Positions 14,867 to 26,115 of a stretch of DNA of 64,000 nucleotides are shown here, piece after piece (the stretch's first letter is position 1; each line of letters opens with the position of its first letter). The notes under the pieces were generated by a model. That model ran no database searches, was not told the DNA's origin, and was given only the letters and a program-made list of their open reading frames with translations. The position numbers and the translations under genes are program-made. The DNA comes from Agromyces larvae (GTDB lineage: Bacteria; Actinomycetota; Actinomycetes; Actinomycetales; Microbacteriaceae). The stretch spans positions 1,674,001 through 1,738,000 of the forward strand of contig NZ_CP094528.1 of assembly GCF_022811705.1 (NCBI RefSeq), read 5' to 3'.

Positions 14867-15877
14867 TCAGCGATCCTCGGGATCGAGCCACTTCTCGACG
14901 AGGTGTTCGGCCTCGATGCGCCGCAGGGTGCCCGACTTCGAGCGCAGCACGACCGACTCGGTTCGGATGATCGGCCCCTCGCGTTTCACCCCGTTCACGA
15001 GCGCGCCGTCGGTGACACCGGTCGCGACGAAGAAGGTGTTGTCGCCGCGCACCATGTCCTCGATGGAGAGCACCGCGTCGATGTCGAGGCCGGCGGCGAT
15101 GCCGCGCTCGCGTTCGGCGTCGTCCTTGGGGGCGAGCCGGCCCTGCATGAACCCGCCGAGCGCCTTCACCGCGCACGCCGTTGTGATGCCCTCGGGGCTG
15201 CCGCCGACGCCGACGCACATGTCGATGCGGGTGCCGCGGCGGGCGGCGTTGATGCCGCCGGCGACGTCGCCGTCGAGGATCAGCCGGGTGCCGGCGCCGG
15301 CGGCGCGGATGTCGGCGATGAGCTGCTCGTGCCGCGGTCGGTCGAGCACCGCGACCCGCATCTCGTCCACGTCCTTGCCGAGCGCCGCAGCGTACGCGCG
15401 GATGTTGTCGCCGATCGGCCGCTCGATGTCGATCACGCCGTAGCCCTCGGGGCCGGTCACGATCTTGTCCATGTAGAACACGCTCGACGCGTCGAGCATG
15501 GTGCCCCGGTCGCTCACGGCGAGCACCGACAGCGCGTGCGAGCGCCCGGCGGCGGTGAGCGAGGTGCCGTCGATGGGGTCGACGGCGATGTCGCACGACG
15601 GCCCGCGGCCCGACCCGACGCGTTCGCCGTTGAACAGCATCGGCGCTTCGTCCTTCTCGCCCTCGCCGATGACGATCACCCCGTCGAAGTCGACGGTCGC
15701 GAGGAATGCGCGCATCGCGTCGACGGCGGCCTTGTCGGCGGCGTTCTTGTCGCCCTTGCCGATCCACGGCACGGCCCGGATGGCCGCAGCCTCGGTGGCG
15801 CGCACGAGTTCGAGAGCGAGGTTGCGGTCGGGGTGGTGGAACAGGGCGGCCGGTTCCTCGGCCTGGTCGGTGCGCAT
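14867..15877 (-). CDS. glpX: Class II fructose-1,6-bisphosphatase
   Basis: A 336-residue GlpX-type FBPase hydrolysing fructose-1,6-bisphosphate to fructose-6-phosphate in gluconeogenesis. Metal and substrate motifs are intact: GEGEKDEAPML at residues 71-81, DPIDGTSLTAAGR near 100, and GVGGSPEGI. The start at 15877 (MRTDQAEEPAALF) follows a GGAGG box; longer frames enter the intergenic region. A more diverged glpX copy lies directly upstream on the same strand and fructose-bisphosphate aldolase is divergent beyond it, forming a triose/hexose phosphate cluster. Confidence 0.96.
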   Translation of the reverse strand: MRTDQAEEPAALFHHPDRNLALELVRATEAAAIRAVPWIGKGDKNAADKAAVDAMRAFLATVDFDGVIVIGEGEKDEAPMLFNGERVGSGRGPSCDIAVDPIDGTSLTAAGRSHALSVLAVSDRGTMLDASSVFYMDKIVTGPEGYGVIDIERPIGDNIRAYAAALGKDVDEMRVAVLDRPRHEQLIADIRAAGAGTRLILDGDVAGGINAARRGTRIDMCVGVGGSPEGITTACAVKALGGFMQGRLAPKDDAERERGIAAGLDIDAVLSIEDMVRGDNTFFVATGVTDGALVNGVKREGPIIRTESVVLRSKSGTLRRIEAEHLVEKWLDPEDR

Positions 15878-15998
15878 CGGCGGGCTCCTCCATGGGTCGG
15901 ATGCTTCGAGCCTAACGAGCGGGTGTTCGGAATCGCCGGGGTTGACGGTGAACGGCGGTGAAAGATCCGCGATTCTTTCGGCCTGGGCAAGGGGCCGG

Positions 15999-16976
15999 TC
16001 AGGATGCTCCGAACCCGTCGGGCACGACCCTCCGGTCGATCCGCATCGCATGACCGGATGCCACGACCCACGACTCGACGGCGACGCCCACGTCCACCGG
16101 CCCGGCCCCGGTCAACCGCACCGCACCGCCCAGGTCGACCCCGGTGACCGCCGACAGCACGCACAACGCGGGCCCGCTGCACAGCCCGTCGAGCGTCAGC
16201 ACCCGATCGAGGCCGACACCTGCGTCGAGGACCCGGCGCCGCTCGGCGTCGAACTGCGGCGCGGGTCGGGCCTGCATGGCGCCGCCGAGGGCGCGCACCG
16301 CCGCCGAGACCAGCACGCCCTCGGGCGCTCCCCCGATGCCGACGAGCACATCCAGGTCGGTGCCGCGCTGCGCCGCCCGCAGACTGCGTTCGACGTCGCC
16401 GTGCTCGAACGGCACGACCTCGGCGCCGGCCGCACGCGCCGCCGCCGCGTACCCCGAGTTGCGGGGCCGGTCCTGCACGGCGACGCGCACGCTTCCGGCG
16501 GGGACGCCGCGCTCGCGGGCGATCGCCGCGATCAGCTCGCCGAGCGGTCGGTCGAGAGCGGCGGCCGGATGCCACGACACGAGCTTCTCGAGGTAGTGCG
16601 CCGGCCCGAGGTCGCAGAACGCACCGCGCGGGGCGATCGACGCGACCGCCATCGCGCCGGGCCGGCCCGCGGCGGCGAGCCGGGTGCCGTCGACCGGGTC
16701 GACCGCAAGGTCGATCGCCGGCCCCGCACCCGTGCCGAACCGTTCGCCCAGCGCCAACATGGGCGCCTCGTCCTTCTCGCCCTCGCCGATGACGACCCGG
16801 CCGTCGCACGGGGCATCCGTCAGCGCTGAGCGCATGGCCGCGACCGCCGCCCCGTCGACCGCGTCCCCGTCGCCCGAGCCGACCAGCGGCAGCGCCGCGG
16901 CCGCCGCGGCCGTGGTCGCGCGCAGCAGCGCCTCGACGAGGGCCGGGTCATCCATCACGCCGCCGGAAGCACTCAC
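15999..16976 (-). CDS. Second GlpX-like sugar bisphosphatase
   Basis: A ~325-residue GlpX paralogue. It keeps GEGEKDEAPML, the metal-binding DPVDGT motif and GIGGAPEGV, so phosphatase activity is plausible, but it is Ala-rich and diverged around the substrate loop (for example SYVEKL-type residues replaced by AHYLEKLV and DGLCSGPAL in place of EDMVRGDNT). It may act on another sugar or inositol phosphate or be a regulatory copy. The start is uncertain: GTG 16976 with a GGAGGG box 12 nt upstream, or ATG 16955. It is in tandem with glpX 121 bp downstream and divergent from fba. Confidence 0.88.
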   Translation of the reverse strand: MSASGGVMDDPALVEALLRATTAAAAAALPLVGSGDGDAVDGAAVAAMRSALTDAPCDGRVVIGEGEKDEAPMLALGERFGTGAGPAIDLAVDPVDGTRLAAAGRPGAMAVASIAPRGAFCDLGPAHYLEKLVSWHPAAALDRPLGELIAAIARERGVPAGSVRVAVQDRPRNSGYAAAARAAGAEVVPFEHGDVERSLRAAQRGTDLDVLVGIGGAPEGVLVSAAVRALGGAMQARPAPQFDAERRRVLDAGVGLDRVLTLDGLCSGPALCVLSAVTGVDLGGAVRLTGAGPVDVGVAVESWVVASGHAMRIDRRVVPDGFGAS

Positions 16977-17003
16977 CGCTCCATCCTGCCCTCCGCGTGC
17001 AAC

Positions 17004-17140
17004 CCGCCCAAGCCCGCTGAGCCCGCCCAAGCCCGCTGAGCCCGTCGAAGCGAACCCACCCACTCCCTTCGACAAGCTCAGGGAGCGCTCGCTGAGCCCG
17101 TCGAAGCGAGCCCACCCCCACTCCCTTCGACACGCTCAGG
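17004..17140. repeat. Cluster of GAGCCCGTCGAAG hairpin repeats (locus B)
   Basis: Contains CCGCTGAGCCCG units, then GCTCGCTGAGCCCGTCGAAG with pairing AGCGAGC, and inverted-orientation units CTCCCTTCGACAAGCTCAGG and TCCCTTCGACACGCTCAGG. It occupies the divergent gap upstream of the second glpX and of fba. Confidence 0.88.
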
Positions 17141-17161
17141 GGCCTGCGCTCGCAACCTCGG

Positions 17162-17167
17162 TAGACT
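17162..17167 (+). promoter_or_regulatory. Candidate -10 box (TAGACT) of fba
   Basis: TAGACT lies about 36 nt before the ATG at 17204, giving a leader of about 30 nt that carries an AGAAGGAG ribosome-binding site (17191-17198). The -35 region overlaps the end of repeat locus B and is weak. Confidence 0.45.
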
Positions 17168-17203
17168 CGTGCCGAATCCCACCCGATGCCAGAAGGAGCC
17201 TCC

Positions 17204-18235
<1,032 letters not shown>

Positions 18236-18243
18236 GGGCACGG

Positions 18244-18873
18244 ATGCCACAGGACGAGGCCGCACGCACGCCCGACTCTCCCGCGCCGGGCGGTACGACG
18301 CCGCCCGCGCCCGAGCCGGTCGACGAGCGGCCTCGTCCGCAGTTCGGCGAGTACGCGCCGCCCGGGTGGACGTGGACTCCGCCCGAGGAGACCCGGCACG
18401 AGGCAGCGGCTCCTGCTGCCGCGGCGCCCGCGGTGTCAGGTGCGGCCACGGCCGCGGCGCCTACTGCCGCCGGTGCGCGCTCCGCGCACCCCACCGACCG
18501 TGCCTGGACCATCGCCCTGCTCGCGTTCGGCGTGCTCGGCGTGATCTACAACAGCCTGTCGCTCGCGATCCTGCCCGACAGCGTCGTGCGTTCGGCCGAG
18601 TTGTCGGCCGCCATGCTCGGCATGGACGCGCCCACCTCGTTCACGCCTGGTCCCGCCGTGCCGGTGTTCATCGCGGTCGGCATCGCTCTGCAGATCGCCC
18701 TCTGGGCCGGCGCCCTGCTCTGGTCGCGCGCCCGCATGCGCGCGGGCCTGCTCGCCTGGTGGGTGCCGCTCGTCGCCGGCGTGGTCGCGTTCATCGTGGT
18801 TACGGTCATCGGCGTCTTCGTTTTCGCCAGCGACCCGGTGTTCTTCTCCGAACTGACGACGCCGCGGCAGTAG
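18244..18873 (+). CDS. Membrane protein with Pro/Ala-rich cytoplasmic N-terminus
   Basis: A 209-residue protein starting 8 bp after the fba stop. Residues 1-75 are Pro/Ala/Glu-rich and hydrophilic (including FGEYAPPGWTWTPPE), followed by four hydrophobic helices (about 85-107, 133-152, 160-185 and the end). It resembles DUF6264-type membrane proteins of Microbacteriaceae, an assignment from memory that I hold loosely. Function is unknown; the close spacing suggests co-transcription with fba. Confidence 0.75.
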   Translation: MPQDEAARTPDSPAPGGTTPPAPEPVDERPRPQFGEYAPPGWTWTPPEETRHEAAAPAAAAPAVSGAATAAAPTAAGARSAHPTDRAWTIALLAFGVLGVIYNSLSLAILPDSVVRSAELSAAMLGMDAPTSFTPGPAVPVFIAVGIALQIALWAGALLWSRARMRAGLLAWWVPLVAGVVAFIVVTVIGVFVFASDPVFFSELTTPRQ

Positions 18874-18895
18874 CGCGCCCCGCGGCGCAACCAGT

Positions 18896-18926
18896 ACTTT
18901 GGAGAAGCTGTGCAGATCTCCGAAGT
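18896..18926. terminator. Hairpin between convergent genes
   Basis: ACTTTGGAGA (18896-18905) pairs with TCTCCGAAGT (18917-18926), one mismatch, around an 11-nt loop. It sits between the stops of the fba-linked membrane gene and the ABC exporter gene. Confidence 0.55.
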
Positions 18927-18940
18927 TGCGGCGGTCGGGG

Positions 18941-21016
18941 TCAGCCGGCCGCGCTCGGCACCGTCGGCGCCGCCTCCTCGTCCTCGATCGGGGCGGCGAA
19001 CTGCGCCTCGTACAGCCGCGCGTACGCGCCGTGCGCCTCGAGCAGTTCGGCGTGGGTGCCCTGCTCGACGATGGTGCCGTGCTCCATCACGATGATGAGG
19101 TCGGCGTCGCGGATCGTCGAGAGCCGGTGCGCGATGACGAACGACGTGCGGTCGGCACGCAGCGCGGTCATCGCCTGCTGCAGCAGCAGCTCGGTACGGG
19201 TGTCGACCGACGACGTCGCCTCGTCGAGGATGAGCACCGACGGGTCGGCGAGGAAGGCGCGCGCGATGGTGATGAGCTGCTTCTCACCGGCCGAGAGGTT
19301 GGACGCCTCGTCGTCGAGCACAGTGTCGTACCCGTCGGGCAGGGTGCGCACGAACCGGTCCACGTAGGTGGCGCGGGCCGCGGCGAGCAGCTCCTCGTCC
19401 GTGGCATCCGGCCGCCCGTAGCGGATGTTGTCGCGGATCGAGCCCGCGAACAGCCAGGTGTCCTGCAGCACCATGCCCATCCGCGAGCGCAGCGCGTCGC
19501 GCGTCATGTGGGTGGTGTCGACGCCGTCGAGCGTGATGCGCCCGCCGTCGAGCTCGTAGAACCGCATGATGAGGTTCACGAGCGTGGTCTTGCCGGCGCC
19601 GGTCGGCCCGACGATCGCGATCGACTGCCCGGGCTCGGCGACCAGCGAGAGGTGCTCGATCAACGGCTTCTCGGGGTCGTAGCTGAACGAGACGTCCTCG
19701 AATTCGAGGCGGCCCGTCGCCGCGGCGGGCCGCTCGGGCTCTGCGGGGTCGGGCACCTCCTCGTCGGCGTCGAGCAGCTCGAACACGCGCTCGGCGCTCG
19801 CGACGCCCGACTGCAGCAGGTTCGCCATCGAGCCGAGCTGGCTGAGCGGCTGCGTGAACTGCCGGGAGTACTGGATGAACGCCTGCACGTCGCCGAGGGA
19901 GATCGCTCCGCCGGCGACCATGAGCCCGCCGACGACGGCGATCGCCACGTAGACGAGGTTCCCGACGAACATCATCGCGGGCATGATGATGCCGCTCACG
20001 AACTGGGCGCCGAAGCTCGCGTTGTAGAGTTCCCCGTTCTCGACGTCGAACCGCTCGCCGACCTCCTTGCGCCGCCCGAACACCCGCACCAGCGAGTGGC
20101 CCGAGTACGACTCCTCGACCTGCGCGTTCAGCGTGCCGGTGCGCGCCCACTGCGCGACGAACAGCTTCTGCGACCGCTTGGCGATGACCGTGGTGATGAT
20201 GATCGTGAGCGGGATGGTGACGAGGGCGATGAGCGCGAGCACCGGCGAGATGACGAACATCATGACGAGCACGCCGACGACGGTCAGGAGCGACGTGAGC
20301 AGCTGGCTCATCGTCTGCTGCAGGGTCTGCGAGATGTTGTCGATGTCGTTCGTGACCCGGGAGAGCAGTTCGCCGCGCTGCATCGTGTCGAAGTACGACA
20401 GCGGCAGTCGGTGCAGTTTCGTCTCGACGTCTTCGCGCAGGCGGTAGACGGTGCGCTGGGTGACGCCGTTCAGCACGTACCCCTGCGCCCAGCCGAACAG
20501 GGCTGCGACGATGTACAGCCCGAGCACCCATGCGAGCACGGTGCCGACGGCGGCGAAGTCGATGCCCTGGCCGGGGTGCAGGTTCATCGCCTGGACCATG
20601 TCGGCCTGCTGGTCGTTGCCCTGTGCGCGCAGGCCGTCGACGACCTGCTGCTTGGTGGCGCCTTCGGGCAGCTGCGCCGAGATGAACCCTTCGAAGATGA
20701 GGTTGGTCGCCTGGCCGAGGATCTTCGGCCCCAGCACCGAGAGCACGACGCTGATGACGCCGAGCAGGATGACCCATACGATCGCCGCGCGCTCGGGCAC
20801 GAGCCGGCCGACGAGGCGCTTCGCGCTGGGCCCGAAGTTCTTCGATTTCTCGGCCGGCATGCCCATGCCGCCCATCGGGCCGCCGCCCATCGGGCCGCGG
20901 CGCGCGGGCGGGCGGGTCGCGGTGGCCGGCTGCGCCCCGGTCGCGCCGGTGGACGGGCCGGATGCTCCGCCCTGCTGCTGCCCGGATGCTCCGCCCGGGT
21001 TCTGCTGCTCGCTCAC
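18941..21016 (-). CDS. ABC exporter half-transporter, subunit 2 (catalytic Walker B)
   Basis: A 691-residue membrane-ATPase fusion. A Gln/Gly/Met-rich N-terminal extension (about 60 residues, with [14 protein letters not shown]) precedes six membrane helices and a nucleotide-binding domain with Walker [10 protein letters not shown], Walker [11 protein letters not shown] (catalytic Glu present) and a non-standard signature LSAGEKQ. The start is GTG at 21016 after GAGGAGG, overlapping the previous stop (GTGA), so it is translationally coupled to subunit 1. The pair should form a heterodimeric multidrug or lipid exporter. The substrate is unknown; TetR control suggests a drug or lipid-like inducer. 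Confidence 0.93.
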   Translation of the reverse strand: MSEQQNPGGASGQQQGGASGPSTGATGAQPATATRPPARRGPMGGGPMGGMGMPAEKSKNFGPSAKRLVGRLVPERAAIVWVILLGVISVVLSVLGPKILGQATNLIFEGFISAQLPEGATKQQVVDGLRAQGNDQQADMVQAMNLHPGQGIDFAAVGTVLAWVLGLYIVAALFGWAQGYVLNGVTQRTVYRLREDVETKLHRLPLSYFDTMQRGELLSRVTNDIDNISQTLQQTMSQLLTSLLTVVGVLVMMFVISPVLALIALVTIPLTIIITTVIAKRSQKLFVAQWARTGTLNAQVEESYSGHSLVRVFGRRKEVGERFDVENGELYNASFGAQFVSGIIMPAMMFVGNLVYVAIAVVGGLMVAGGAISLGDVQAFIQYSRQFTQPLSQLGSMANLLQSGVASAERVFELLDADEEVPDPAEPERPAAATGRLEFEDVSFSYDPEKPLIEHLSLVAEPGQSIAIVGPTGAGKTTLVNLIMRFYELDGGRITLDGVDTTHMTRDALRSRMGMVLQDTWLFAGSIRDNIRYGRPDATDEELLAAARATYVDRFVRTLPDGYDTVLDDEASNLSAGEKQLITIARAFLADPSVLILDEATSSVDTRTELLLQQAMTALRADRTSFVIAHRLSTIRDADLIIVMEHGTIVEQGTHAELLEAHGAYARLYEAQFAAPIEDEEAAPTVPSAAG

Positions 21017-22749
21017 GCGGCCGCCTCCTCTGCGCTCAGCTGGCTCTCGACGATCTCGGCGTACGCGGCCGAGGTGGCGATGAGCTCGTCGTGGGTTCCG
21101 CGGGCGGTGATGCGACCGTCCTCGACGAGGAGGATCTGGTCGGCGTCGACGATGGTCGCGACCCGCTGGGCGACGACGAGCCGTGCCGCGTCGGCGACCT
21201 CGCGGGACAGCGCCGCGCGCAGCCTCGCGTCGGTCGCGGTGTCGAGCGCCGAGAACGAGTCGTCGAACAGGTAGATCGGCGGGCGTTTCACGAGGGCCCT
21301 CGCGATCGAGAGCCGCTGTCGCTGCCCGCCCGACACGTTGGTGCCGCCCTGTGCGATGGGTGCTTCGAGGTCGCCCGGCATGGCGGCGACGAAGTCGCGG
21401 CCCTGGGCGATCTCGAGCGCCCGCCACAGCTCGTCGTCCGTGGCATCCGGGTCGCCGTATCGCAGCGTCGAGCCGACCGTGCCGGCGAACAGGTACGGCT
21501 TCTGCGGCACGAGCGCGAGCTGAGAGTTCAGCACCTCGGGGTCGAGCTCGCGCACGTCGACCCCGCCGACGAGCACGCTGCCCGACGTGGCGTCGAAGAG
21601 CCGTGCGGCGAGGTTCACGATGGTCGTCTTGCCGGCGCCGGTGGAGCCGATGATCGCGGTCGTCTGGCCGGGGTGCACGGTGAAGCTGAGGTCGTGCAGC
21701 ACCGGCGCCTCGGCTCCGGGGTACGAGAACGTGACGTCGCGGAACTCGATCGTGCCGGGCTCGGGCAGCTCGGTCAGGCCGCCGACCGGCTCGACGACGC
21801 TGGGGGCCGTCGCGAGCACCTCGCCGATGCGGCCGGCCGACACCGCGGCCCGCGGCAGCAGGAACGCGAGCATCGTCGACATCATCACGGCCATCAGGAT
21901 CTGGATGAGGTAGCTGAGGAACGCGGTGAGCGCGCCGATCTGCATCTCGCCCGCGTCGATGCGGAACGCGCCGAACCAGAGCACGGCGACGCTCGACGCG
22001 TTGAGCACGAGCATCACGATCGGGAACACGAGGGCGAACAGCCGCCCGGCCTTCAGCGCGGTGTCGGTGAGCGCCTCGTTCGCCTCGTCGAACCGCTCGG
22101 TCTCGACGCCCTCGCGTACGAACGCGCGCACGACCCGGATGCCGGTGAGCTGCTCGCGCAGCACCCGGTTCACGTTGTCGATCTTGCGCTGCATGCTGCG
22201 GAACAGCGGCACGAGCCGGCTGATCACGAGGCCGACCGCGATGAGCAGCACGGGCACGGCGACGACCATGATCCACGAGAGCACCACGTCTTCGCGCAGG
22301 GCCATCACGACGCCGAAGATCGCGATGATGGGCGCCGAGACGAGCATGGTGCAGCTCATCAGCACGAGCATCTGCACCTGCTGCACGTCATTGGTGGTGC
22401 GGGTGATGAGGCTCGGCGCGCCGAACCGCGAGACCTCCTGTTCGCTGAAGTCGCCGACCTGCCGGAAGACCGCGCGGCGCACGTCGCGCCCGAACGCCAT
22501 CGCCACGCGCGCCCCGAACCAGACCGCGGCGATCGAGGCGGCGACCTGCAGCAGGGTGACGCCGAGCATCACGGCGCCGATCGACATGATGACGCCGGTG
22601 TCGCCCTTGGCGACGCCGTCGTCGATGATGTCGGCGTTCAGGCTCGGCAGGAACAGCGAGGCGACCGCTTGGGCGCCTTGGAAGACGAGCACGCCGACGA
22701 GCAGCGGCCAGTACGGCCGGAGGTACCGGCGCAGCAGTTTCAGAAGCAT
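21013..22749 (-). CDS. ABC exporter half-transporter, subunit 1 (degenerate Walker B)
   Basis: A 578-residue half-transporter with six helices and an ATPase domain: Walker [10 protein letters not shown], a canonical signature VSGGQRQR, but Walker [13 protein letters not shown] in which the catalytic Glu is Asp. This is the expected complement of subunit 2, so one consensus and one degenerate ATP site form, as in BmrCD/TM287-288-type heterodimers. The start at 22749 ([14 protein letters not shown]) has GAGAGGTGA upstream and begins 7 bp after the TetR stop; ATG 22800 would overlap that gene. Expected in the cytoplasmic membrane. Confidence 0.93.
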   Translation of the reverse strand: MLLKLLRRYLRPYWPLLVGVLVFQGAQAVASLFLPSLNADIIDDGVAKGDTGVIMSIGAVMLGVTLLQVAASIAAVWFGARVAMAFGRDVRRAVFRQVGDFSEQEVSRFGAPSLITRTTNDVQQVQMLVLMSCTMLVSAPIIAIFGVVMALREDVVLSWIMVVAVPVLLIAVGLVISRLVPLFRSMQRKIDNVNRVLREQLTGIRVVRAFVREGVETERFDEANEALTDTALKAGRLFALVFPIVMLVLNASSVAVLWFGAFRIDAGEMQIGALTAFLSYLIQILMAVMMSTMLAFLLPRAAVSAGRIGEVLATAPSVVEPVGGLTELPEPGTIEFRDVTFSYPGAEAPVLHDLSFTVHPGQTTAIIGSTGAGKTTIVNLAARLFDATSGSVLVGGVDVRELDPEVLNSQLALVPQKPYLFAGTVGSTLRYGDPDATDDELWRALEIAQGRDFVAAMPGDLEAPIAQGGTNVSGGQRQRLSIARALVKRPPIYLFDDSFSALDTATDARLRAALSREVADAARLVVAQRVATIVDADQILLVEDGRITARGTHDELIATSAAYAEIVESQLSAEEAAA

Positions 22750-22756
22750 GATGGCG

Positions 22757-23353
22757 TCACCTCTCGGATGCGGGTTCGGATGCTGCGGCGGAGTCGGCAT
22801 CGCCGGACGCGATGCCGTGCACGACGAGCGAGGCGAGTTCGGCGGTGTCGAGCCCGGTCCAGCCGCCGAAGTGCGGCATGGCCGACGAGAACGCGATCAG
22901 GCGCAGGAGGCCGAGCACCTTCGCGGGCGGCACTCGCAGCCGCTCGAGGTCGGGTTCGAGCAGCCGCTCGACGATGCCGATGATCACGCCTGCGTCGGCT
23001 GCCACCGGCGGGCGGGCCCGCATGCCGAGCGAGGAGAACACGCCGAAGATGCCGCTGAACCGGTCTTGCAGGCGCGCCAGCACGAGCTCGACCTTGAGTT
23101 CGAGCGGCAGCGCGGGGTCGATGCGCCGGATGGCGTCGCGGAACGGCTCGGGATCGAGGAACGCCTCGACGGCGGCGTCGATGATGGCCTCCTTGTCGGG
23201 GAAGACCCGGAACAGCGTGCCCTCGGCGACCCCGGATGCCTCGGCGATCTGCCGGGTCGTGACGTCTCTGCCGTGCGCGACGAGCAGGGGCACGGTGGCC
23301 TGCGCGATCGCGGCGCGGCGCTCTTCGACGGGCAGGGGCCGTGCCCGTGGCAT
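22757..23353 (-). CDS. TetR-family regulator of the ABC exporter
   Basis: A 198-residue TetR regulator with the HTH at about residues 15-60 (RRAAIAQATVPLLVAHGRD, RQIAEASGVAEGTLFRVFPDKEAI) and a helical effector domain. The start at 23353 (MPRARPLPVEE) avoids reading through the operator. It is the first gene of an operon with the two ABC half-transporters (7-bp gap and a 4-bp overlap), so it very likely represses the exporter and is released by a transported compound. Confidence 0.93.
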   Translation of the reverse strand: MPRARPLPVEERRAAIAQATVPLLVAHGRDVTTRQIAEASGVAEGTLFRVFPDKEAIIDAAVEAFLDPEPFRDAIRRIDPALPLELKVELVLARLQDRFSGIFGVFSSLGMRARPPVAADAGVIIGIVERLLEPDLERLRVPPAKVLGLLRLIAFSSAMPHFGGWTGLDTAELASLVVHGIASGDADSAAASEPASER

Positions 23354-23393
23354 CCGTTCGGCGGCGGCGTTCACGAGTGGCGATGCTACGCCT

Positions 23394-23409
23394 GAGTGAG
23401 CGCTCACTC
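23394..23409. promoter_or_regulatory. TetR operator: perfect 16-bp palindrome
   Basis: GAGTGAGCGCTCACTC is exactly self-complementary. On the minus strand it lies between TTGGAG and TAGCAT (23388-23383), spaced like -35 and -10 boxes, upstream of the TetR/ABC operon: a classic autorepression layout. Confidence 0.82.
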
Positions 23410-23472
23410 CAACGTGTTCGCTCTGGGCGAACTACCCGGCAGCACGTCGCAGACTCCGGGCCGGGCCGGGGC

Positions 23473-24567
23473 TCAGGCCGTGGTGGCCGCCCGGCTGCGC
23501 CCGCCGAGCGCGCGCGCATCGCGGTTGCCCGCGAGGTCGCGGCGCAACTCCTTCGGCAGCGAGAACATCAGGTCTTCCTCGGCCGTCTTCACCTCGGCGA
23601 CGTCGGCGTAGCCCGCATCGGCGAGCTCGATCAGCACCTCTTGCACGAGGCCTTCGGGCACGGATGCCCCGCTCGTCACGCCGATCGTCGACACCCCGTC
23701 GAGCCACTCCTGGCGGATCTCGGTCGAGTAGTCGACCCGGTAGGCCGCCTTCGCCCCGTTCTCGAGGGCGACCTCGACGAGCCGCACGCTGTTCGACGAG
23801 TTCGCCGACCCCACCACGATGACCAGCTCGGCCTCCTGCGCGACCTTCTTGATCGCGACCTGGCGGTTCTGCGTGGCGTAGCAGATGTCGTCGCTGGGCG
23901 GATCCTGCAGGGCCGGGAACCGCTCGCGCAGCCGCCGCACCGTCTCCATCGTCTCGTCGACGCTCAGCGTCGTCTGCGAGAGCCAGACCACCTTCTCGGG
24001 GTCGCGCACCTCGATGTTCGGCACATCGTCGGGGCTGTTCACGAGCGTCACGTGATCGGGCGCCTCGCCGGCCGTGCCCTCGACCTCTTCGTGCCCCTCG
24101 TGACCGATGAGCAGGATCTCGAAGTCGTCGCGCGCGAACCGCACCGCCTCGCGGTGCACCTTGGTGACGAGCGGGCAGGTCGCGTCGATCGCGTGCAGGC
24201 CGCGGTCGGCGGCCGCGTGCACGACCGCGGGCGAGACGCCGTGCGCGCTGAACACGACGTGGGCGCCCTCGGGCACCGCGTCGACCTCGTCGACGAACAC
24301 CGCGCCCTGCTGCTCGAGCTCGGCGACGACGTGCTTGTTGTGCACGATCTCCTTGCGCACGTACACCGGCGAGCCGTAGTGCTCGAGGGCCTTCTCGACC
24401 GCGATCACGGCGCGGTCGACGCCCGCGCAGTACCCGCGGGGGGCCGCGAGCAGCACCCGCTTGGGTCGGGGGGTCGGGTTATCCTTGAGCCGGCCGCGCA
24501 CGCTCGGGATCCTCGGCATGCCGAGGCCGATCCGCGGGGCATCCGTCGTGCTCGTCACGATGCCCAT
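23473..24567 (-). CDS. ispH: 4-hydroxy-3-methylbut-2-enyl diphosphate reductase
   Basis: A 364-residue IspH (LytB), the last enzyme of the MEP isoprenoid pathway, reducing HMBPP to IPP and DMAPP with a 4Fe-4S cluster. The cluster cysteines are visible in [16 protein letters not shown] and the [14 protein letters not shown] region with [11 protein letters not shown]. The annotated ATG at 24567 overlaps TAGGAT; a GTG at 24558, 7 nt after that box, would be a leaderless start and is an equally good choice. It is divergent from xseA. The C-terminal ~30 residues are basic and variable. Confidence 0.96.
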   Translation of the reverse strand: MGIVTSTTDAPRIGLGMPRIPSVRGRLKDNPTPRPKRVLLAAPRGYCAGVDRAVIAVEKALEHYGSPVYVRKEIVHNKHVVAELEQQGAVFVDEVDAVPEGAHVVFSAHGVSPAVVHAAADRGLHAIDATCPLVTKVHREAVRFARDDFEILLIGHEGHEEVEGTAGEAPDHVTLVNSPDDVPNIEVRDPEKVVWLSQTTLSVDETMETVRRLRERFPALQDPPSDDICYATQNRQVAIKKVAQEAELVIVVGSANSSNSVRLVEVALENGAKAAYRVDYSTEIRQEWLDGVSTIGVTSGASVPEGLVQEVLIELADAGYADVAEVKTAEEDLMFSLPKELRRDLAGNRDARALGGRSRAATTA

Positions 24568-24605
24568 CCTACGCGGCGCACCCCGACGGGCGGCTGGGAG
24601 CGGGC

Positions 24606-25868
24606 ATGGCCGACGGCGCCAACACGCGTGAGACGCCGTGGTCGGTGGCGACCGTCTCGACCAAGATCAAAGAGTGGATCGACCGGCTCGGCATGATCTG
24701 GGTCGAGGGCGAGATCACCCAGTGGGGCGGCTCGAACGGCAACACCTACGGCAAGCTCAAAGACTGCGACGCCGACGTGACCGTCTCGTTCACGATGTGG
24801 TCGTCGGTGCGCGCGAAGCTGCCCGAGCAGTTCGCGCAGGGCGACCGCGTGATCGCGCTCATGAAGCCGAACTGGTGGGTGAAGGGCGGCACCCTCTCGA
24901 TGCAGGTCTACGACCTGCGCCACGTGGGCCTCGGCGACCTGCTCGAACGCATCGAACGGCTGCGCCGGCAGCTCGCCGCCGAGGGGCTGTTCGCGCCCGA
25001 CCGCAAGCGGCGGCTGCCGTTCCTGCCCGCGGTCGTCGGGCTCGTCACCGCGCGCGACTCCGACGCCGAGCACGACGTGCGCCGCAACGCGACACTGCGC
25101 TGGCCCGCGGTGGAGTTCCGTGCCGCCTACGCGTCGGTGCAGGGCGATCGCGCGGTACCCGAGGTGGTCGCGGCGATCCAGCGGCTCGACGCCGACCCCG
25201 AGGTCGAGGTCATCGTCGTCGCCCGCGGCGGCGGCGACTTCCAGAACCTGCTCGCCTTCAGCGACGAGCGCGTCGTGCGCGCGGCCGCGGCGGCGACCAC
25301 GCCCATCGTCAGCGCGATCGGCCACGAGGCGGATCGGCCGCTGCTCGACGAGGTCGCCGACCTGCGCGCCTCCACCCCCACGGATGCCGCGAAGCGCGTC
25401 GTCCCCGACGTCGGCGAAGAACTCGCCCGCGTCGAGCAGGTGCGCGCGCGACTCGGCATGCGCATGACGTCGCTGCTCACCCGCGAGATCGACCGCATCG
25501 GCCACCTGCGGGCACGACCCGTCCTGGCCGACGGTCGCTGGATCATCGACCGCCGCGCCGAAGAGCTCACCCGCTGGGTCGCCCGCGGCAGCGAGCTCGC
25601 CGACCGGGTCGTCGAACGGCAGGCGTCGCGGGTGGCCGAGCTCCGCGGGCATCTGCGCGCGCTCTCGCCGCAGGCGACGCTCGACCGCGGGTACGCCATC
25701 GTGCAGGGCCCCGACGGGCACGTCGTGCGCGCGGCCGCGCAGGCGCCCGCGGGCACCGCGCTCACCGTCACCCTCGCCGAGGGCGCGCTGTCCGCCGAGT
25801 CGCGGGGCGCCGCACCGCACCCGGCCGAGCCGGCGCAGCCCGCCGAGCCCGCGACTCCCGCCGAATAG
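24606..25868 (+). CDS. xseA: Exodeoxyribonuclease VII large subunit
   Basis: A 420-residue XseA. The N-terminal OB-fold (about 10-110, [15 protein letters not shown]) is followed by the nuclease core with [31 protein letters not shown] and the strongly conserved [24 protein letters not shown]; a coiled coil and a Pro/Ala-rich tail follow. With XseB it forms exonuclease VII, degrading single-stranded DNA from both ends. xseB starts within a few bases of the stop, so an operon continues through the DUF4245 gene. Confidence 0.96.
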   Translation: MADGANTRETPWSVATVSTKIKEWIDRLGMIWVEGEITQWGGSNGNTYGKLKDCDADVTVSFTMWSSVRAKLPEQFAQGDRVIALMKPNWWVKGGTLSMQVYDLRHVGLGDLLERIERLRRQLAAEGLFAPDRKRRLPFLPAVVGLVTARDSDAEHDVRRNATLRWPAVEFRAAYASVQGDRAVPEVVAAIQRLDADPEVEVIVVARGGGDFQNLLAFSDERVVRAAAAATTPIVSAIGHEADRPLLDEVADLRASTPTDAAKRVVPDVGEELARVEQVRARLGMRMTSLLTREIDRIGHLRARPVLADGRWIIDRRAEELTRWVARGSELADRVVERQASRVAELRGHLRALSPQATLDRGYAIVQGPDGHVVRAAAQAPAGTALTVTLAEGALSAESRGAAPHPAEPAQPAEPATPAE

Positions 25869-25869
25869 A

Positions 25870-26115
25870 ATGGCAGCCATGCCCTCCCTCCCCGACGTCT
25901 CCGAGCTGAGCTACGAGCAGGCGCGCGACGAACTCGTGCAGGTCGTCGCCGAGCTCGAGCAGGGGTCGGCGACCCTCGAGCAGTCGCTCGCCCTGTGGGA
26001 GCGCGGCGAGGCCCTCGCCGCCCGCTGCGAGGAGTGGCTCCTCGGCGCCAAGGCCCGACTCGACCGGGCGCGTGCGGCCCGCACCGCCGGCACCGACTCG
26101 GCCGAGGCATCCTGA
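25870..26115 (+). CDS. xseB: Exodeoxyribonuclease VII small subunit
   Basis: An 81-residue (or 78-residue from ATG 25879) helical protein with the family core [37 protein letters not shown]. XseB wraps around XseA in exonuclease VII. TAGAAT at 25866-25871 precedes the second ATG by 7 nt, so an internal leaderless promoter is possible. The TGA stop overlaps the ATG of the next gene. Confidence 0.93.
   Translation: MAAMPSLPDVSELSYEQARDELVQVVAELEQGSATLEQSLALWERGEALAARCEEWLLGAKARLDRARAARTAGTDSAEAS

Noticed and set aside
13393..14970. 525-codon plus frame opposite the MFS gene
   Set aside because: Low-complexity His/Glu/Arg sequence typical of an antisense shadow.
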